DNA of 37,989 nucleotides from Bacillus sp. FJAT-28004 (GCF_001280845.1 NZ_LGHP01000005.1:1-37989), one strand, 5' to 3'. Positions 23,616 through 31,372 are shown, numbered from the stretch's first letter. The notes: a model not told the origin generated them from the letters alone. Program-made: numbers and translations.

Positions 23616-23632
23616 CAAAGGAGGCGAAGAAG

Positions 23633-24436
23633 ATGTATGCAGCCATCGACGCTGGAAATCGAAACACGAAATTTTATGACGGAAAGCAGCTCATTAAATT
23701 TCCTTCGGCAATAGGTATCAATGAGCTCAAACGGAACCTAAAAGGGCAGTGCAAGACGTTTGATTTCGAGTGGGAGTACGAAGGAAGGTGCGGATTCGCA
23801 GGCACGCTGGCCGAAGATGAAAGCGAGTACGCTGAGAGTAGAAAAGACGACTCCAAGGCTCACTTTGATGCATTGCTCCGGATATTGATTGCATTGCATC
23901 AATTCGGAGTAGGGATAGAGTTCAATATCGTTGTCGGCCAGCCTATTGCAACTCATACAGAAGAGGAGAAGATAGCAATAAAAAACATGCTACAGCGTCG
24001 GCACGATCTGATTATTAACGGGATTCGCAAAACCATCGTAATTCGTCAGTGTGAAATATCACCCGAAGGTGCGGCAGCGGGTCTCCTAGTTCCGGGGACG
24101 GGAATAGTGCGCGTGATCGATATCGGTAGCGGCAGCGTTAATTATGCGACTCTCAAAGACCGGCAATACATAAATAAAAGCAGCTTCACATTCACCGAAG
24201 GAATGGAGAGTAAGAGCAACCTGCAGGTTGCAGCATTTGCAAGGCAAATTGGCACGAAGTCTATTAATCGGAAGTGGGGGAAGGGAGATGCAGTCTATCT
24301 ATGTGGGGGTGGGGCGCCAGTGATCCTACCTTACCTGCGGGAAGAATTCTTCCCGGCTTGCCAATTACTTGAGCCAGATCCATTCTTCTCGAACGTTAAA
24401 GCCTTTTACATGATCGCGAGAAAGATCTATGGGTGA
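23633..24436 (+). CDS. ParM/StbA-type actin-like segregation ATPase
   Basis: 267 aa. Actin-fold signatures: phosphate-1 AIDAGNRNTKF at the N-terminus, phosphate-2 VRVIDIGSGSVNYATL, and the adenosine motif VYLCGGGAP. It is shorter than ParM of R1 (320 aa) and closer in size to AlfA-type proteins. RBS AAAGGAGG is 8 bases from the ATG. The next gene overlaps by 8 bases and encodes a small helical protein, the usual ParR position. It should form filaments that separate element copies at division, so the element is probably, at least part of the time, an autonomous replicon. Confidence 0.85.
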   Translation: MYAAIDAGNRNTKFYDGKQLIKFPSAIGINELKRNLKGQCKTFDFEWEYEGRCGFAGTLAEDESEYAESRKDDSKAHFDALLRILIALHQFGVGIEFNIVVGQPIATHTEEEKIAIKNMLQRRHDLIINGIRKTIVIRQCEISPEGAAAGLLVPGTGIVRVIDIGSGSVNYATLKDRQYINKSSFTFTEGMESKSNLQVAAFARQIGTKSINRKWGKGDAVYLCGGGAPVILPYLREEFFPACQLLEPDPFFSNVKAFYMIARKIYG

Positions 24437-24668
24437 GCTTATTAAAAAGCGAGTTCAGGTCGTTTTTAACATCGCTGATCCGGATCAAAAGGAGCTGTAT
24501 CAGCGTGTGATCGAAAGGAAGAATCAATCGGCTTATATGAAGAGACTCATTCAACGAGATATCGACCAGGCTTTCCATGCAAACGCACCAAGCACGCTGT
24601 CGAATTCCTCTTCGCGAGCAATTCAAACTAGCGATGACATGGAGTTCAGCGTAGGGGACTTTGTATAG
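24429..24668 (+). CDS. ParR-like DNA-binding adaptor
   Basis: 79 aa, overlapping the actin-like gene by 8 bases. The N-terminal part KKRVQVVFNIADPDQKEL, with KNQSAYMKRLIQRDIDQAF, has the beta-strand plus two-helix pattern of ribbon-helix-helix proteins. The C-terminal 30 residues are Ser/Asp-rich and likely flexible, as in ParR proteins whose tail contacts the filament. The ParR call rests on gene order, size and the RHH pattern. Confidence 0.65.
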   Translation: MGELIKKRVQVVFNIADPDQKELYQRVIERKNQSAYMKRLIQRDIDQAFHANAPSTLSNSSSRAIQTSDDMEFSVGDFV

Positions 24669-24738
24669 TAGGACAGGGAAGGGAGGAGGCTGGGGTACCT
24701 CCCTCAAGAAGACTCCCTCCGACCACCCTAAACCCGAT

Positions 24739-24754
24739 GTCATGACGTCATGAC
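24739..24754. promoter_or_regulatory. 16-bp perfect palindrome between partition genes
   Basis: GTCATGACGTCATGAC is a perfect palindrome, itself built of two TCATGA units. It lies 35 bases before the next gene. Just upstream (24681-24719), GGGAGG can pair with CCTCCC, and CTCCCTC occurs twice. The palindrome is a likely protein-binding site for one of the small RHH-like proteins nearby. Confidence 0.5.
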
Positions 24755-24789
24755 TGCCAAGATAATTAAATAAATGGAGGCTGATAGTA

Positions 24790-25050
24790 ATGAAGGAGAG
24801 GGTAGAAAGAGTTGATAAAAAGCATCGTGTGACGTTGAGGATCGATGTGGTGACGCACAATGAGATAGATGCGTTAAGCTTCCGACATAATATCTCGCTG
24901 AATTTGTTTTACACCGAAGCCATTGAATATGCTCTGGATAGCGAAGAATTCATTAATCGGGTTAATAATAAATACAAAAGAGATATGCGCCGTGGACATT
25001 TTACCTATCAGCAGGACATGAATACGTTAAGACGTGGGAGGCTGGTTTAG
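24790..25050 (+). CDS. Small RHH-like protein
   Basis: 86 aa. HRVTLRIDVVTHNEIDALS, then NISLNLFYTEAIEYAL, fits a strand followed by two helices as in ribbon-helix-helix regulators. The C-terminus is strongly basic (NKYKRDMRRGHFTYQQ, LRRGRLV). RBS GGAGG is 9 bases from the ATG. It directly abuts the next gene. Probably DNA-binding, possibly recognising the 16-bp palindrome upstream; no family is firmly recognised. Confidence 0.5.
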   Translation: MKERVERVDKKHRVTLRIDVVTHNEIDALSFRHNISLNLFYTEAIEYALDSEEFINRVNNKYKRDMRRGHFTYQQDMNTLRRGRLV

Positions 25051-25347
25051 ATGTCATGGCTTGGAGATGTTTTATTTGGTAAGCGTGAAAAGCAAGCAAT
25101 ACTTGTCCATCTCTCACCGAAAGTGGTCGCCGGAATGGAGACACTGGTGTACCTCCATAACGCTCGGACAGCAGAAGTTGATCATATAACCCTAGACGAT
25201 GTTTTGGAATACGCAGCCGGGGCCGTTGTAAGAAAAACGCTAAAGATTGCTAATCGCGAAGAATCAAAGAAGCCGCCTTCCGATTCGTCAGAAGTTGTAG
25301 ACTATGTTACGCATCGGATTGGAAGTGGGAGGAAGCAATTGAGATAG
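25051..25347 (+). CDS. Hypothetical small protein of the partition cluster
   Basis: 98 aa, starting at the base after the previous stop. The core ILVHLSPKVVAGMETLVYLH, with DDVLEYAAGAVVRKTLK, again has a strand and two helices, compatible with an RHH fold, and the C-terminus is polar. RBS GGGAGG lies inside the upstream gene, so translation is coupled. With the previous protein it may form a pair of related DNA-binding factors. The function is unknown. Confidence 0.45.
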   Translation: MSWLGDVLFGKREKQAILVHLSPKVVAGMETLVYLHNARTAEVDHITLDDVLEYAAGAVVRKTLKIANREESKKPPSDSSEVVDYVTHRIGSGRKQLR

Positions 25348-25389
25348 CAGATGACTCTGGACTTTTTATTATGATATAAAATTATGTAT

Positions 25390-25422
25390 ATAGCGGCAAA
25401 ATAGCGGCAATTATGTTATAAT
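25390..25422 (+). promoter_or_regulatory. Extended -10 promoter with tandem repeats for second Fic gene
   Basis: TGTTATAAT (25414-25422) is an extended -10 element. Immediately upstream ATAGCGGCAA is repeated at 25390-25399 and 25401-25410 (period 11, about one helical turn), covering the -35 region. This looks like an autoregulatory operator. Confidence 0.55.
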
Positions 25423-25442
25423 GAATGTATGGAGGCGATGTT

Positions 25443-26576
25443 ATGTTTCAACCGAGATTTTCAAATACCATGAAGATGGTTAATAAGCTGCTTGAGATTC
25501 AGCGGTCGAGTGTCATTATCGATCAATTACCGTTGCCCGTGGATATGCTGGAGCAATTGCAGAAGGAAGCCAAAGAGACAACGGTATTACTTTCCACCAG
25601 AATGGAAGGCAATGACCTAGATGATGAACAAAAACGTAAAGCTCTTTATCAAAGTAGTGACGTTGATGCAGAGCAGGAAGTATATAACCTAATGAAAGCT
25701 ATTGAGTTCCTAGAAGATTCAGAGCGTAGAAGCCTGCCAATTACTGAAGAATGGATTAAAAAGCTTCATGCGATCATCCGTATTTCCCATGGAAGGCGGC
25801 CAAGGCTGAGCGAATACCGCACAGAGCAAAACAGGGTAGGGAACCGAAATCAATCAGGGTTTTACATGCCGCCAGAGTATACGGATGTTCCTGTCTTGAT
25901 GGAGGACTTTGTCGCATGGCTCAATTCTCCCGAAACGCATGAACTGCCAGCACCTATTCGGGCCGGTATCGCCATGTGGCAGTTATTAACCATCCATCCT
26001 TATATGGACGGTAATGGACGGACGGCGAGGATGATTGCGACCTACATTTTGCGGCGGGGGAGTTTTGGATTAAAGGGTTTATTCGTGCTCGAAAACTTCT
26101 ATGATCGGAATCTAAACGATTATTATAAGGCGCTGCAAATGGGATTGTCACATAACTACTACTTTGGCCGTCATGATGCGGATTTAACGGTTTGGTTGGA
26201 ATACTTCTTGAATGGTCTGGCAGAGGTTTACACGCAGGCAGCGCAAATTGTTCAAGTGAAGAATTCAGAGCTGCTACGGGTAGAACCGGAACTAATCAGG
26301 CAATTGGATCTTCAGCAGCGGCAGTTATTCAGGCAATTGGTATTTAGACAGGAAGAAATTACGCCAACGGAAATCATGATGCTACTTAGTATGGGAGATC
26401 GGACAGCCAGGGAGAAAATAAAACAATGGATCGAGAGCGGCTTTTTACAGCCGAAAGACCCGAACGCTCAGCGCATACGAACCGTTATTTTATCGGAATG
26501 GTATGAGGAGTTAGCTGATCAAATTAGAGAAAATCCCGAGCAGTATCGTTACTTGCTATCGAAGGAAGATATATAG
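25443..26576 (+). CDS. Self-inhibited Fic-domain protein with C-terminal winged-helix region
   Basis: About 377 aa. The N-terminal helix carries STRMEGND, an S-x3-E-G inhibitory motif (S51, E55, G56) of class II Fic proteins. The Fic motif HPYMDGNGRTAR (H185) is intact. The C-terminal part (after about residue 280) looks like a winged helix (ITPTEIMMLLSMGDRTAREKI). GGAGG at 25431-25435 favours ATG 25443 over ATG 25425. This is the common bacterial Fic architecture that modifies itself or cellular targets by AMPylation and may repress its own promoter. It is transcribed alone, between a repeat-bearing promoter and a terminator. Confidence 0.85.
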   Translation: MFQPRFSNTMKMVNKLLEIQRSSVIIDQLPLPVDMLEQLQKEAKETTVLLSTRMEGNDLDDEQKRKALYQSSDVDAEQEVYNLMKAIEFLEDSERRSLPITEEWIKKLHAIIRISHGRRPRLSEYRTEQNRVGNRNQSGFYMPPEYTDVPVLMEDFVAWLNSPETHELPAPIRAGIAMWQLLTIHPYMDGNGRTARMIATYILRRGSFGLKGLFVLENFYDRNLNDYYKALQMGLSHNYYFGRHDADLTVWLEYFLNGLAEVYTQAAQIVQVKNSELLRVEPELIRQLDLQQRQLFRQLVFRQEEITPTEIMMLLSMGDRTAREKIKQWIESGFLQPKDPNAQRIRTVILSEWYEELADQIRENPEQYRYLLSKEDI

Positions 26577-26588
26577 TTAACTAATGAG

Positions 26589-26616
26589 GAGCTGCTAAAA
26601 GGGCGGCTCTTTTTTG
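26589..26616 (+). terminator. Terminator after second Fic gene
   Basis: GAGCTGC (26589-26595) pairs with GCGGCTC (26603-26609), one G-T pair, followed by TTTTTT. It lies 12 bases after the stop. Confidence 0.8.
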
Positions 26617-26808
26617 TACCCTGCTATTAGAGAAGAGGAATAAACGTGAAAAATGAGCGGACTTTTCTCTCAACATCAAACGAAAAAAATACGGGGCACC
26701 TTCTGCAAGAGAAATTTATATAAAATATTAGCTAAACCAAAAGTTTTCATAAATAATAATACTTATAGCAAAGCATTGATGTTTACTGGAAGGCATGGTG
26801 ATGGCTGA

Positions 26809-28878
26809 ATGCCGCGCAAACGGACTCCCGAAGAATTTAAAGCAGATGTAAAACGTCTTGTCGGTGATGATTACGAAGTAATGAGCGAATATGAATACGC
26901 GCTGTCCAAGATTCAAATGAAGCACAACAATTGCCAACGGGTATACGAGGTTACGCCGGCACATTTCTTGACGGGAACCCGTTGTCCTTTTTGTGCGGGG
27001 AAGATGCAAACCCCTGAAGATTTTCGAAGAAGGGTTCACGAGCTGATAGGAGAAGATTACAGCGTACTAACGGATTATGTAAAGGCAAATAGCAAAGTTC
27101 AAATGATTCATCATATATGTGGCCATGTTTATAATGTCACGCCTAATTCCTTTTTGAGGGGGGCGCGTTGTCCCAGTTGTAGATTTCTCCCGAAGAAAAA
27201 TACAGAAGAATTTAAAGCTGAAATTACTGAATTAGTCGGGGATGAATATGAATTAATTGGTGAGTTTTTAGGAGTTAAACACCCTGTTCGTTTTCTTCAT
27301 CGTATCTGTGGAAGCGAATATGAAACGAATGCTACTGGTTTCAGGACCGGATGGAGGTGTCCTTATTGTGCGCGTACAAAAAGAAGCCGGACCTTTAGAG
27401 ATTTAGCTACTGAAATCGAGGCGTGTACGCAAGGAGAATATACTTTAAGTTATAACAATGCAGATGACTATGTTTATGCTAAACATAAAGTTAGGATCAA
27501 GCATAACGTTTGTGAGTATATTTACGATTCATACTACCATCAATTTCTTAACGGAGCCAACCGTTGCTCGGCGTGCAAGTCCCAATTAATTAAAGGGAGG
27601 ACCTTTGAAGATCATGTACAAGAATTAGGTCATGATGAGTACGAAGTTTTGGGGGAGTATATTGATTCGAAGACCCGCGTTCAAATCCATCATAAACGGT
27701 GCGGTCACATCTATGAGGTTATGCCATATGATTTTCTCCAGGGAAGTCGGTGCCTTCCTTGTGGCATACAAAAAAGAGCTAAAAAAGCAACCCGGACTCA
27801 TGAGGAATTCGTACAGTTAGTTTATGAGTTGGTTCAAGACGAATACTCGGTAACAGGAAGATATATAAAGGCTCAGCATAAGATACAAATGCAACACAAC
27901 ATTTGTATGCATAAATACGAAGTAACCCCGGCCCATTTTATAAATGGAACCCGTTGTCCTTCTTGTTTCGGGAATAATAAACGGAGCACACAAGAGTTTA
28001 ATGATGAGGTGTTTTTAAGGATCGGCGAAGAATATAAGGTGCTTGGTGAATATGTATCAGCGAGAAAAAAGATAGAGTTGTTGCATGTGGTGTGCGGAAA
28101 TAATTATGCGGTAACTCCGGATTCATTTTTACGTGGGAGTCGTTGTCCCTATTGTGCTGGAAGGGTGGCGAAAACGCATAAAGAGTTTCTAAAAGAGGTT
28201 AATGAACTTGTAGGGGATGAATATACCGTCTTGGGTCGGTATACTAATACCAACAATCCGATTGAGATGCGCCATAATGTTTGTGGGCACTTGTATAAAT
28301 CGCGACCAGGAAATTTTATTAAAGGTTACCGATGTGCTCTATGTGCTGGAAACTTAAAGAAAACTACCGAACGCTTTCAGGAAGAAGTTCAGGAACGATA
28401 TGGGAATATTTATACTGTTATCGGTGAATATATTGAATCCAGAACTCCAATTCAGGTTCGTCATGAGGTATGTGGCTTTGTATACGACATAACCCCAGAT
28501 AATTTGCTTCGTGGCAAAGGATGTTTTTTCTGCAATCGCATGTCAAAACCAGAGAGGGAGTTATATGCGTTTTTACGTAATCGTTCCATATCATTTGATA
28601 TTCAGAAAAGCTTCGAGGAACTCCAATATGAAGAGGCACTACGATTTGATTTCTGTATATATTTGAACAAAGAACAGACGAAATTTGCCCTTGTAGAATA
28701 TGACGGAATGCAGCATTTCAAGCCGGTCTTTGGAAGTGACAACTTAAAAGTAACCCAGGCTCGAGACCAATTAAAAGATGAGTTTTGTTTAAAAAATAAT
28801 ATCCAGTTTAAACGTATTCCCTATTATAAAAACCATATTCGCTCAATTGAAAAGTTTCTGGATCATTTAGGTTTATAA
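26809..28878 (+). CDS. Nine Cys-rich repeats fused to a Vsr/PD-(D/E)xK-like nuclease domain
   Basis: 689 aa. Residues 1 to about 570 are nine repeats of about 62-68 residues. Each opens with a (T).EEF...V..LVG(D/E)(E/D)Y helix, then a YxVLGEY strand, then H..CG..Y.V.P..FL.G.RCP.C, giving one Cys plus a CxxC pair (zinc-ribbon/treble-clef type, like DUF723 or DUF4379 units of phage nucleases). The C-terminal 115 residues (from SKPERELYAFL) contain RFDFCIYL and ALVEYDGMQHF, matching a Vsr-like endonuclease core. It is transcribed alone; no obvious RBS precedes ATG 26809. It is probably a modular DNA-binding endonuclease (homing or defence); the target is unknown. Confidence 0.7.
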   Translation: MPRKRTPEEFKADVKRLVGDDYEVMSEYEYALSKIQMKHNNCQRVYEVTPAHFLTGTRCPFCAGKMQTPEDFRRRVHELIGEDYSVLTDYVKANSKVQMIHHICGHVYNVTPNSFLRGARCPSCRFLPKKNTEEFKAEITELVGDEYELIGEFLGVKHPVRFLHRICGSEYETNATGFRTGWRCPYCARTKRSRTFRDLATEIEACTQGEYTLSYNNADDYVYAKHKVRIKHNVCEYIYDSYYHQFLNGANRCSACKSQLIKGRTFEDHVQELGHDEYEVLGEYIDSKTRVQIHHKRCGHIYEVMPYDFLQGSRCLPCGIQKRAKKATRTHEEFVQLVYELVQDEYSVTGRYIKAQHKIQMQHNICMHKYEVTPAHFINGTRCPSCFGNNKRSTQEFNDEVFLRIGEEYKVLGEYVSARKKIELLHVVCGNNYAVTPDSFLRGSRCPYCAGRVAKTHKEFLKEVNELVGDEYTVLGRYTNTNNPIEMRHNVCGHLYKSRPGNFIKGYRCALCAGNLKKTTERFQEEVQERYGNIYTVIGEYIESRTPIQVRHEVCGFVYDITPDNLLRGKGCFFCNRMSKPERELYAFLRNRSISFDIQKSFEELQYEEALRFDFCIYLNKEQTKFALVEYDGMQHFKPVFGSDNLKVTQARDQLKDEFCLKNNIQFKRIPYYKNHIRSIEKFLDHLGL

Positions 28879-28974
28879 AATTACTCCTATTAGAACAGGA
28901 AGCATACGCGTCAATGATCAGATAACGAGCTATTGTTAGATTTTCTTTCGCTCTGCCTAGACTAAAAGTGAGCT

Positions 28975-28997
28975 ACCTAAAAAGCAAGTGTTTAGGT
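28975..28997. repeat. Short inverted repeat upstream of hypothetical gene
   Basis: ACCTAAA (28975-28981) and TTTAGGT (28991-28997) form a 7-bp inverted repeat with a 9-base loop and no T run. It lies 30 bases before the next start and could be an operator or a leader hairpin. Confidence 0.3.
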
Positions 28998-29027
28998 GGT
29001 ATCCCATCTAGTATAGGAGAATGATTC

Positions 29028-29240
29028 ATGAACGAAATATTACTACGTTTAAGAGAACTTCATGAACAAGAAATGTCCAAGTCTCTCGAAGAAAGGTATG
29101 GAATAACAGCTCTTCCCTTTAATGAGATGATTGAAGAATATGCAGCGAAAGTCCCTAAGTACGAGTTATTTTGGGACCTGCCTGTCATGCCATCCTATAA
29201 TGAGTATCTAAGTCGTATTCGAAAACAAACGGAAGGTTAA
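29028..29240 (+). CDS. Hypothetical acidic helical protein
   Basis: 70 aa with RBS TAGGAG. Charged N-terminal helix (LLRLRELHEQEMSKSLEERYG), then ALPFNEMIEEYAAKV and an aromatic tail (ELFWDLPVMPSYNEYLSRI). No family is recognised. It is a single-gene unit closed by a terminator. Confidence 0.45.
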   Translation: MNEILLRLRELHEQEMSKSLEERYGITALPFNEMIEEYAAKVPKYELFWDLPVMPSYNEYLSRIRKQTEG

Positions 29241-29267
29241 TGATTATATTCGACCTTCTGATGAATG

Positions 29268-29300
29268 AAACAGGAACAGTCATCATGACTATTCCTGTTT
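29268..29300 (+). terminator. Terminator-like hairpin after hypothetical gene
   Basis: AAACAGGAA-c-AGTCAT pairs with ATGACT-a-TTCCTGTTT around a one-base centre, a nearly perfect 15-bp stem. The flanks are A-rich and T-rich, so it could work in both directions. Confidence 0.6.
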
Positions 29301-29331
29301 GCTAGTAGTAGAAACCATAAAAATTGAATGA

Positions 29332-29433
29332 ATTATCAATCTTTATTTCAAATTATCAAACTTTGATTTAATGCCACAAGTGACACAAGTTTGCTTATTA
29401 ATAAACAAGCGATACAACTTTGCTTGAATAAAA
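29332..29433 (+). repeat. Left cluster of outward-facing repeats (Tn7-end-like)
   Basis: Four related motifs lie in the gene-free stretch 29301-29562. ATTATCAATCTTTATTTCAA at 29332 and a 16/20 copy at 29352 are in tandem (period 20). TGACACAAGTTTGCTTATTAAT is at 29381. At 29411 GATACAACTTTGCTTG continues into AATAAAA. The last one (29415-29433) is an 18/19 inverted match to 30415-30433 on the other side of the DUF3825 gene. The rest of the stretch up to the RBS at 29553 is AT-rich and otherwise featureless. Confidence 0.55.
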
Positions 29434-29562
29434 CATGTTTGGCAAAGTAGGGTGTTAAGACTAGCAGTTTTCTTGTATTTTTATGATCGAGTCAGGCTTT
29501 TTAATTATAAAAATCAATGATACATTAGGTAGATACAATATTTAACAACATAAGGAGGCTTT

Positions 29563-30348
29563 ATGTTAACTAAAAATGATAAATTCGATTTACCAGAGGA
29601 ATTCTATGATTTTGCATTTATGCCCAAATTTAGTGATAACATAAAACAGTTAGCTGGTCTGGCTGAATCAGAAGACTGGGGTTACCAAAGCACAGAATCG
29701 GATTCTGATTTTCCCATTTTAGAGAATTATATAAAGCATACATATAAAAGGATTGCAGAAGAAAAGAAAGTGTCATTTTCAGATGATGGTAAGTATGCTT
29801 GTTTTAATACTGGACTTCTAACACCTAATCAAGAAGCTATTTTTATTCTTTTTAATGAAAACAAAATGGTTATGCAAAGTTACTGGCATTTTTGGAAGTT
29901 TGCTCGAAAGGGTGAACATGATATGCGATATTTCTCTATTTTGCCTGACATGGCATATTATTTTGATACACCAATAAAGCTAGTGTTTGATCCTAAAAAA
30001 AATTTGGTTGTGAACTATGAACATATTATCGAAGATAATAAAGAAAGATTCCAAGCACCATATAACACCATGACAAATTATACATTAATTAATAACATAA
30101 AAGGTGTTATTGATAGTGCGTTAGAAAGACTAAAAAGAAACTATAAAATTGCAGTTCCTCAGTATTACAAAAACAATATCCAGTTATTATTGCCTCTTTG
30201 CTTATCCAATCCGCAAGTAGCGGACCTTGCGTTAGTTGTAGAGGATTATGGGACAATGTACCGTTCTGCTACATGCTTAACCCTCGATATGGCAATTAAT
30301 AATGCAAGACTGCTCGCAAAACCAGACAGGGACTGGCTGCAACCATAA
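29563..30348 (+). CDS. DUF3825-domain protein
   Basis: 261 aa with RBS AAGGAGG. It matches the DUF3825 pattern as I know it: IKQLAGLAESEDWGYQ, then ILENYIKHTYKRIAEEKKV, then ACFNTGLLTPNQEAIF, a W-rich central part and a C-terminal segment CLSNPQVADLALVVED. DUF3825 proteins often accompany RNA-binding modules (OST-HTH, cold shock) and conflict-system genes; here the domain stands alone. It has its own flanking repeats and neighbours of different type, so it looks like a cargo gene. The biochemical function is unknown. Confidence 0.7.
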   Translation: MLTKNDKFDLPEEFYDFAFMPKFSDNIKQLAGLAESEDWGYQSTESDSDFPILENYIKHTYKRIAEEKKVSFSDDGKYACFNTGLLTPNQEAIFILFNENKMVMQSYWHFWKFARKGEHDMRYFSILPDMAYYFDTPIKLVFDPKKNLVVNYEHIIEDNKERFQAPYNTMTNYTLINNIKGVIDSALERLKRNYKIAVPQYYKNNIQLLLPLCLSNPQVADLALVVEDYGTMYRSATCLTLDMAINNARLLAKPDRDWLQP

Positions 30349-30400
30349 TTCACTAAAGAAGTACTATTGAAATAACCCAAACATAAAACTTAATCAAGCG

Positions 30401-30468
30401 GTTTGTGACGCGTTTTTTATTTAAGCAAAGTTGGTGTCGTGTATTAAAGTAGTTTGTGTCGGTGCACA
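30401..30468 (-). repeat. Right cluster of outward-facing repeats (Tn7-end-like)
   Basis: On the minus strand, reading inward from 30468, the sequence starts TGTGCACCGACACAAAC. A GACACCAACTTTGCTT copy starts 22 bases further in, and a GTCACAAACCGCTTG copy 29 bases after that. Tn7 ends likewise begin TGT, with the first GACA eight bases in. The second copy is the 18/19 inverted match to 29415-29433. No transposase gene is near. Bases 30349-30400 hold nothing recognisable. Confidence 0.5.
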
Positions 30469-30514
30469 ATGATGGACCACTCCTTTTGGAATGGTCTTTT
30501 TCGCTCTTTTAACA

Positions 30515-30612
30515 TTCGTAACAGAATATACATTCTGTTACGAAAAATCATTACTTTTGGCCTTTTTTCCCACCCATTATGATATAATTAGCTTATATTA
30601 TTCGTAACAGAA
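30515..30612 (+). promoter_or_regulatory. Triple TTCGTAACAGAA operator around an extended -10 promoter
   Basis: TTCGTAACAGAAT (30515-30527) and its exact inverse (30532-30544) form a perfect 13-bp-arm palindrome with a 4-base centre. A third copy lies at 30601-30612 in direct orientation. Between them TGATATAAT (30580-30588) is an extended -10. One regulator probably binds all three sites and represses by looping or blocking. Its gene is not identified. Confidence 0.6.
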
Positions 30613-30639
30613 GTTTTTCAGGAAGAGGATGGGATAAAC

Positions 30640-30793
30640 ATGCCATTTGAAAAGTTGTCTACCTGGAAGGATCAAAATCCGGAAACGTATTAAACGGTTC
30701 GTTACCTATGCAGGTAAACCAGGAGAAGATGAGATACCTGAAGTTTTAAAGCGACAAATGGAGGATATGGTTAATGATTCAGATGTGGTGTAA
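30640..30793 (+). pseudogene. Small frame-broken ORF downstream of triple operator
   Basis: From ATG 30640 (GGAAGAGG upstream) the frame gives MPFEKLSTWKDQNPETY and stops at TAA. The +1 frame then continues RFVTYAGKPGEDEIPEVLK and on to a stop at 30791-30793, which reads like the rest of the same protein (about 50 aa). A TTG at 30647 could start the second frame alone but has poor RBS spacing. Either a one-base indel broke the gene, or the parts are separate peptides. Confidence 0.35.
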
Positions 30794-30857
30794 CTCATCA
30801 TATGAGATACATAGGTATCAACAATCAGGATGTTATTAACATATTGGAGTGAGATAT

Positions 30858-31337
30858 TTGGAATGGTACTTTTTTGGAACCTGGGATGAGTGTACCCCGT
30901 TTACCCTAATCGATAATGAAGAAACGCTATTTTTCTTGGTTGATAAACAAGACATAGATTATTGTAATGAAGGCAATTGGATTTCCGGGAAAATTGTTGA
31001 TGGATTTTTGTTAAGCTATGATTTTGTATCGAGCGATGGCAGTATGAAGTTCCGAGTGGATAAGACGCACATATTTAGAGTAAAGCATTCAGATGAAGTT
31101 TTGGAACAATTCGGAAATCAACTAGGGGTGAAAATGAGGATGGATAAAATACAACTTACATCACCTATAGTAGCTGCAATAAAGAATGGCTTACAAAAAG
31201 AAATCAAGCATTGTCAGGAAATTGCTGATTATTACCAAGCTAATCCTGATTTTGAAGAGACTCCTGGTCAGTCTCAAAAGCATTTAGAAGAAGCAAAGCT
31301 TGCTCGTGAATGGATTAATCAACAGTGGTTGCTGTAG
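30858..31337 (+). CDS. Hypothetical protein
   Basis: About 159 aa. GGAG at 30846-30849 is 8 bases from TTG 30858, which is preferred over GTG 30849. The N-terminal half is beta-rich and aromatic (WYFFGTWDECTPFTLIDNEE); the C-terminal half is helical (QKEIKHCQEIADYYQANPDF). No signal or membrane segment and no recognised family. It may be controlled by the promoter at 30580-30588 together with the broken ORF before it. Confidence 0.5.
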   Translation: MEWYFFGTWDECTPFTLIDNEETLFFLVDKQDIDYCNEGNWISGKIVDGFLLSYDFVSSDGSMKFRVDKTHIFRVKHSDEVLEQFGNQLGVKMRMDKIQLTSPIVAAIKNGLQKEIKHCQEIADYYQANPDFEETPGQSQKHLEEAKLAREWINQQWLL

Positions 31338-31372
31338 AATCAGATTGGGAAAGTTTTAAGGAGAGAGCAGCA

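Noticed and set aside
24396..24860. 154-aa minus-strand ORF
   Set aside because: Antisense to the end of the actin-like gene, the ParR-like gene and the next gene, all of which have RBS and recognisable features.
26728..27039. 103-aa minus-strand ORF
   Set aside because: Antisense to the first repeats of the Cys-rich nuclease, no RBS.
29332..29433. CRISPR array
   Set aside because: The repeats are short, imperfect and unevenly spaced, with no unique equal-length spacers and no cas genes.
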